Source of the DNA: Candidatus Fischerbacteria bacterium RBG_13_37_8
Lineage (GTDB): Bacteria > Acidobacteriota > HRBIN11 > MFGW01
Reading direction: 5' to 3'
Length of the DNA stretch: 9,206 nt
NCBI GenBank assembly: GCA_001780385.1
Contig: MFGW01000192.1
Location: forward strand, 10,434-19,639
A model generated the notes under the pieces. That model was given only the letters and a program-made list of their open reading frames with translations. It had not been told where the DNA came from and did not search any database. Shown one piece after another: positions 5,719 through 9,206 of the stretch; position 1 is the first letter of the stretch, and the number at the start of each line of letters is the position of its first letter. The position numbers were made by a program, and so were the translations under genes.

Positions 5719-6766
5719 AGGCATAGAGAAATATTATACGGGGAAGAAAGTATTAGATGGAATTTCGATGGAGGCATTACCCGGGAAAATTACGGTATTT
5801 ATTGGACCAAACGGAGCTGGAAAAACTACCTTGTTCAGAATTTTAGGACTTTTGGAGAAACCCGAGAAGGGAGGAATTTATTGTGATGGGACAGAAATTA
5901 CAACTAATCCATACGTATTCAGAAAGAGTATTGGAATGGTGTTTCAATATCCCATATTGCTGGATCGTTCTGTGAAAGAAAATATAGCTTTTGGTTTAAA
6001 GAAGCGAAAGGAATCGGATATAGAAAAAAAGGTAGATACGATAATTCAGCAATTAAGTTTAGAAAAGATTGAGGATAAAAATGCGAGGGAGATATCTGGA
6101 GGGGAGAGGAAGAGGGTTGCTATTGGAATGGTGCTTGTATTAAATACGGCAATTTTATTATTAGATGAGTGTTTTGCTAATTTAGATCCTTTAAGTTCGA
6201 AGGTATTAGAGAAAGTGCTAATCAGTCTGAAGAGGAGGGGAGACAGAACAATCGTGCTTTCGACGCACAGTTTGCTTTATGCCCATTCATTTGGTGATCA
6301 TATTTATTTTTTGAGAAACGGTAAAATAATAGAGCAGGGCGAGCCGGGGGTATTATTTGAGAAGCCCTCATCACTTTATGCAGCAGATTATTATGGTCAG
6401 AAGAATATATTTGCCGGGGTAGTGCAGAAGACGACTGAAGATTGTATTGTTCAATTACAGGAGGGAGTAAGAGTAAGTGTGACAACGGAACTTGAAGGGG
6501 AAGTGTTTCTTTTTATACTGCCGTCAGATATCTTGATTTCGATAAAACCAATTATTTCAAGTGCATTAAATAATTTCAAAGGAGTCATCATAAGCAAGGA
6601 GGATCATGGGCAAACGGTAAATCTCACGGTAAACATAGGAATATTGATTGATGCTTTGGTGACGAGAAAATCACTGGAGGAGCTTAAATTGGGGGTTGGG
6701 AAAGAAGTACATATTACATGGAAAGCATCAGCAGTTCATGTATTCAAGGAGACGGACAATGATTGA
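5702..6766 (+). CDS. tupC: Tungstate ABC transporter ATP-binding protein with C-terminal TOBE/MOP-like domain
   Basis: This is the cytoplasmic ATPase that powers TupB. The 354-residue product has Walker A GPNGAGKTT (35-43), Q-loop Gln82 (MVFQYP), signature ISGGERKR (131-138), Walker B ILLLDE (151-156) and H-loop His189 (STHS). From about residue 235 (NIFAGVV) to 350 there is a beta-rich region like the TOBE/MOP domains that bind oxyanions and can throttle transport, which makes the protein longer than a minimal TupC. Two deviations stand out. The usual Pro after the Walker B Glu is Cys157 (DECFANLDP), and the signature has ERKR where many importers have QQQR. The ATG at 5702 has a GGGGAG site four to five bases upstream; an in-frame TTG at 5690 is less likely. 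It overlaps tupB by 17 bp and moeA by 8 bp. Confidence 0.93.
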   Translation: MHLQCKGIEKYYTGKKVLDGISMEALPGKITVFIGPNGAGKTTLFRILGLLEKPEKGGIYCDGTEITTNPYVFRKSIGMVFQYPILLDRSVKENIAFGLKKRKESDIEKKVDTIIQQLSLEKIEDKNAREISGGERKRVAIGMVLVLNTAILLLDECFANLDPLSSKVLEKVLISLKRRGDRTIVLSTHSLLYAHSFGDHIYFLRNGKIIEQGEPGVLFEKPSSLYAADYYGQKNIFAGVVQKTTEDCIVQLQEGVRVSVTTELEGEVFLFILPSDILISIKPIISSALNNFKGVIISKEDHGQTVNLTVNIGILIDALVTRKSLEELKLGVGKEVHITWKASAVHVFKETDND

Positions 6767-7967
6767 GGATATAAGTTATTCAGAAGCATTAGAGCTTGTA
6801 TTGAGACATGCAAGAGCTGTGGAATATGAGGAGCTTTCATACAGGGAAGCACTGCACAGGGTATTAAGAGAGGATATACAGGCGATGTCATTTCATCCCC
6901 CTACAGATAATTCTGCGATGGATGGATGGGGAGTCAGAGCATCTGATTGTAGTGAATCACCTGTTCAGCTTCAGGTAACAGGGACCATATTAGCCGGAGA
7001 GGAATGGAGAGGATCTTTAGGTTCTGGTCAAGCAGTGAGGATAATGACTGGTGCGACGATTCCTGAAGGAGTAGATGCCATTGTACCTTTTGAGGAAGGT
7101 GAAGAGCGAGGAATGAATGTAATGATAAGTCAGCGGGTCAATGCGGGCGCGCATATCAGGAGAAAAGGTGAAGATTACAAGGAGGGGGACTTGCTTTTTG
7201 AGAGTGGGAGGTACATCACAGCTCCTGACATAGGAGTGCTTGCATCGATGGGAAAAATAACCGTCAAAGTATCGAGGAGACCTGTTGTTTCAATTTTTTC
7301 TACCGGCAATGAGCTTGTTGAGCCAGAAGAACAGACTCCGGGTTGTAAAATCAGAAATTCAAATTCTTATGGTCTGGAAGCCCAGGTAAAGAGTTGTGGT
7401 GCAGTTGCCAGGGTACTTGGAATAGCGAAAGATGAAAAAAATGTATTAAAGGAGTATATTATACAGGCAATGGATTCAGATATGCTGGTAATTACCGGAG
7501 GCATATCGAAAGGCACTGCTGATTATGTGAAAGAAGTGATGCAGGAATTAGGAGCACATATTGTGTTTTCTAAAGTACGTCAAAGACCGGGAAAGCCTTT
7601 TACTTTCTCGCTGTTGCGGGAAAAGCCGGTTTTTTTGCTTCCAGGTAATCCGGTATCTACGATGGTTTGCTTCGAGTTGTATATGCGACCATTTATAATG
7701 AAAGCAATGCAGTCTAACACGAATAATGTGCTGACAGTGGTGGCTTGCATTGATGAAAATATTGCCACCAAAAAAGGACGAACCGACATTTTGCGTGTGA
7801 TAATGAAGGAAGAACAAGGAAAAAATATTGCTTCCTTGACAGGAGCACAGGGTTCAGGTATTTTGACTTCCATGGTGAAAGCAAATGGGTTGCTGATTAT
7901 TCCTGAAGAGGTGAATGAAATAAAAAAAGGAGAAGAATGGCCGGTAAGAATCTTAAATACGTTTTAA
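6759..7967 (+). CDS. moeA: Molybdopterin molybdenumtransferase MoeA
   Basis: MoeA catalyses insertion of molybdate or tungstate into adenylylated molybdopterin. The 402-residue product is normal length and shows all expected motifs in order: PPTDNSAMDGWGVR (47-60), RIMTGATIPEGVDAIVPFEE (94-113), IRRKGEDYKEGDLL (133-146), the MoCF-fold sequences IFSTGNELVEP (179-189) and VITGGISKGTADYVKEVM (244-261), VRQRPGKPF (273-281) and LLPGNPVSTMVCFELYMRP (293-311). Domain IV follows at the C-terminus. The start at 6759 is fixed by AAGGA (6746-6750) eight bases upstream and by an 8-bp overlap with tupC; a longer TTG-started frame from 6696 is rejected. It is the last gene of the cluster, and its linkage to the tungstate importer suggests it loads tungsten, or either metal, according to supply. 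No clear intrinsic terminator follows. Confidence 0.96.
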   Translation: MIEDISYSEALELVLRHARAVEYEELSYREALHRVLREDIQAMSFHPPTDNSAMDGWGVRASDCSESPVQLQVTGTILAGEEWRGSLGSGQAVRIMTGATIPEGVDAIVPFEEGEERGMNVMISQRVNAGAHIRRKGEDYKEGDLLFESGRYITAPDIGVLASMGKITVKVSRRPVVSIFSTGNELVEPEEQTPGCKIRNSNSYGLEAQVKSCGAVARVLGIAKDEKNVLKEYIIQAMDSDMLVITGGISKGTADYVKEVMQELGAHIVFSKVRQRPGKPFTFSLLREKPVFLLPGNPVSTMVCFELYMRPFIMKAMQSNTNNVLTVVACIDENIATKKGRTDILRVIMKEEQGKNIASLTGAQGSGILTSMVKANGLLIIPEEVNEIKKGEEWPVRILNTF

Positions 7968-8311
7968 GTGATTAATGGAATAGCAGGTGAATTCTTTATC
8001 AGGCCAGGCAACATGAAAACTCTGCTCCATTTCCTTCAATAACTGAATATTTTATTTCATGATTGGCAAATTCTCTGAAAAATTATGACAAATTAGTGGA
8101 TGGATACGACAGCATGAATGGAGAAGCCGGAGTGCTGGCCATGATCGCATTTATTCACAGGGGGTGGTGTCGATCAGGGAGGTTCCGCACTGACCGACCA
8201 TAGTAGCGGATGAGAGATTCGTATGGATTGGGGATGTGAAGGCAAATGCGATGAAGGAATTCGATGACGGGGAGGATTTCGAAATTACGTTTGTACTAGA
8301 ACCGATTAGCA
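7968..8311. other. Gap between moeA and the convergent lipoprotein gene
   Basis: No intact gene is visible in these 344 bases. Several short frames on both strands read like protein for 20-40 codons and are then broken by stops, which suggests decayed coding sequence. The clearest is listed separately at 8194-8325. No hairpin followed by a T-tract was found to end either flanking transcript. The second half looks richer in G and C than the preceding operon. Confidence 0.5.
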
Positions 8312-8325
8312 TTATTCGCTTTTAA
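8194..8325 (+). pseudogene. Possible C-terminal remnant of a decayed gene
   Basis: Plus-strand codons from 8194 read without a stop to TAA at 8323-8325, encoding a mixed, protein-like stretch (VADERFVWIGDVKANAMKEF, then DDGEDFEITFVLEPISIIRF). There is no ribosome-binding site or plausible start at its head; an in-frame stop at 8191-8193 cuts it from an upstream open stretch (DRIYSQGVVSIREVPH). Its last 14 bases overlap the end of the opposite-strand lipoprotein gene. I do not recognise a family. It could equally be a chance open frame. Confidence 0.3.
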
Positions 8326-8800
8326 CGAGCATGAGTCGCACTGCTGCGATGCGCCAATGACCATTATTCTTTTGACCCACGCAAGTGAAGAGAACACTAA
8401 GGTATGGCTTCTCATTCTCTGCAGCTCCCTCTCGGAACACCACAATCGTACCATCTCCAATGGCTACATCCTCTTCAAGGAATCGGAGGCGCTGAATCAT
8501 GGTCTTATGGCGATAATCAGCCGGCATCTGCTTGAATACAATCGTACTGAAGTACTGCTCGATCTGCTTTCGACCGCTTAACAATTCGCCTGTATGCCAC
8601 TGGAAGTCCGCATTGTCCAAGAATAATTCACTAAGTGCTGCCGCATCGTGGCGATTCCAGGCTGCATCGAGGTTTGCGCTGACTTGCTGGATTGCGGCAA
8701 TATCCGCGGATTGTTTTTTGTCATGATTCTGAGAGCCGGCAGGGATGCATGCCACTAGTATAAATCCCAAGAAAACTATTACGCTACAATTTGTTCTCAT
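8312..8800 (-). CDS. DUF4440/SnoaL-like (NTF2 fold) lipoprotein
   Basis: The 162-residue product starts with a lipoprotein signal: MRTNCSVIVFLGFILVAC, with a lipobox LVAC so that Cys18 would be acylated. Ile at +2 does not signal inner-membrane retention, so outer-membrane sorting is likely. The mature part has the DUF4440/SgcJ-EcaC pattern: IQQVSANLDAAWNRHDAAAL (37-56) with the Trp-Asn-x-His-Asp turn, LFLDNADFQWHTGELLSGRK (59-78), IEQYFSTIVF, then strands ending HWRIAAVRLMLV. Members of this NTF2-like fold form a small cone-shaped pocket; many have no known reaction, and I cannot assign one. The start at 8800 is supported by a perfect GGAGG six bases upstream; a longer frame from 8869 would bury the lipoprotein signal. 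The gene is convergent with moeA and is not obviously part of the Mo/W cluster. Its base composition looks less AT-rich than the operon. Confidence 0.85.
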   Translation of the reverse strand: MRTNCSVIVFLGFILVACIPAGSQNHDKKQSADIAAIQQVSANLDAAWNRHDAAALSELFLDNADFQWHTGELLSGRKQIEQYFSTIVFKQMPADYRHKTMIQRLRFLEEDVAIGDGTIVVFREGAAENEKPYLSVLFTCVGQKNNGHWRIAAVRLMLVKSE

Positions 8801-8913
8801 TTTGAACCTCCAAGCAAATGTATAATAGGATAGCAAAATCCTTTTTTCATTGCATAGTAATAGTAACAAATAAGTTAAAGAAATTCAATCAAGGCTGAGA
8901 ATATTTGAGGAGA

Positions 8914-8965
8914 TTAATGGAAATAAGAGCAGAAAAGCCGCCTTTTCTGCTCTTATTTCCATTAA
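8914..8965. repeat. Perfect 24-bp inverted repeat with 4-base loop
   Basis: The left arm at 8914-8937 (TTAATGGAAATAAGAGCAGA followed by AAAG) is exactly the reverse complement of the right arm at 8942-8965, with a CCGC loop between. Pairing stops abruptly at both ends. No T-run follows on either strand, so it is not a textbook intrinsic terminator, but a 24-bp stem would be a strong RNA hairpin in either direction. It lies about 115 bp upstream of the lipoprotein start, on its promoter side. Confidence 0.92.
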
Positions 8966-9133
8966 GGTTTTGGTTTATAAGGGAGAAGGACAAAAAAAAG
9001 AGAAGGAGGAGATTAGATTGTAAGAAAAAAATGCAAACTTCAGGCAAAAAGAGAGAAAGTGAAATTCAGTTAGGTTATGTAAGAGAAAGGATTCTGGGGG
9101 AAATGAGGGAAAGGGAGAGGGGAAGCACGGGAG
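8966..9133 (+). other. Purine-rich stretch without a supported gene
   Basis: The plus strand is strongly biased to A and G, with runs such as GGGAGAAGGACAAAAAAAAG and GGGAAAGGGAGAGGGGAAG. A 79-codon open frame runs through it from 8905, but it crosses the perfect inverted repeat and encodes a Lys/Arg/Glu-rich chain expected from purine-rich DNA, so I do not call it a gene. Confidence 0.5.
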
Positions 9134-9169
9134 TCTGCGGATAATTTATTGAACAGGCCAGAGGTCGAG

Positions 9170-9206
9170 ATGTTTAAGGATTTTAATAATTTGAATGCGA
9201 TCGGTA
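9170..9206 (+). CDS. Possible 5' end of a gene cut by the window edge
   Basis: An ATG at 9170 opens a frame (MFKDFNNLNAIG) that runs to the end of the window. AGAGG lies five bases upstream of the ATG and could serve as ribosome-binding site. The frame is also open upstream to 9107, reading ESADNLLNRPEVE before the Met, so an earlier start such as TTG at 9149 is possible. Too little is visible to assign a family. Confidence 0.3.
   Translation, partial: MFKDFNNLNAIG

Noticed and set aside
5439..5777. 112-codon minus-strand ORF opposite tupB and tupC
   Set aside because: It lies entirely opposite strongly conserved transporter genes and has no features of its own.
6696..6758. TTG-started extension of moeA into tupC
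   Set aside because: The ATG at 6759 has a good ribosome-binding site and matches the usual MoeA N-terminus; the extension only shadows the end of tupC.
8357..8726. Two plus-strand ORFs opposite the DUF4440-like gene
   Set aside because: They are shadows of the lipoprotein gene, which has a lipobox, family motifs and a perfect ribosome-binding site.
8905..9144. 79-codon plus-strand ORF
   Set aside because: It runs through a perfect inverted repeat and a purine-rich tract, has a Lys/Arg/Glu-rich low-complexity product, and shows no recognisable domain.
1..9206. CRISPR array, tRNA or rRNA genes, riboswitch (including the molybdenum-cofactor type)
   Set aside because: No regularly spaced repeats, no tRNA cloverleaf or rRNA sequence was noticed, and the fdhD promoter leaves no room for a leader riboswitch; the 43-base mobB leader is too short for one.

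Overview
The window is AT-rich bacterial DNA. A lipobox protein, a probable small outer-membrane barrel ending in Trp, and a periplasmic solute-binding protein point to a Gram-negative (diderm) organism. A complete tungstate/molybdate uptake and cofactor-insertion cluster suggests an anaerobe that uses Mo/W enzymes such as formate dehydrogenase. The sequence alone does not fix the phylum. Anammox-type Planctomycetota, Desulfobacterota or uncultured relatives would all fit.

Layout. Positions 63-336 hold a non-coding MITE-like element with long imperfect terminal inverted repeats. On the minus strand follow a small predicted outer-membrane barrel protein (343-912) and a membrane-anchored sulfatase-superfamily protein (934-2358). 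The pair is read from a strong promoter at 2365-2393. A diverged half-copy of the MITE end (2403-2490) lies between that promoter and the divergent promoter at 2581-2609, which drives the plus-strand cluster.

The plus-strand cluster (2615-7967) is fdhD, tupA, a MobB protein with a C-terminal four-cysteine domain, tupB, tupC and moeA. It forms one functional unit. TupA captures tungstate (or molybdate), and TupB and TupC import it. MoeA inserts the metal into molybdopterin, MobB supports nucleotide attachment or cofactor trafficking, and FdhD sulfurates the cofactor for formate dehydrogenase. A second promoter (4291-4319) in the tupA-mobB gap may let mobB-tupBC-moeA be transcribed separately. 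mobB to moeA are tightly packed or overlapping.

After moeA comes about 340 bp without an intact gene, containing a possible decayed coding fragment. Next is a minus-strand DUF4440/SnoaL-like lipoprotein (8312-8800). The right end holds a perfect 24-bp inverted repeat (8914-8965), a purine-rich stretch, and an open frame that may be the start of a gene cut by the window edge.

The points most worth a second look are: two divergent promoters placed so that transcripts would begin at or next to the start codon (leaderless mRNAs); the sulfatase homologue with Thr where the formylglycine Cys/Ser should be; the four-cysteine MobB embedded within the tup transporter genes; and the MITE family with a half-copy near the promoters. 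I found no entirely new multi-gene system.
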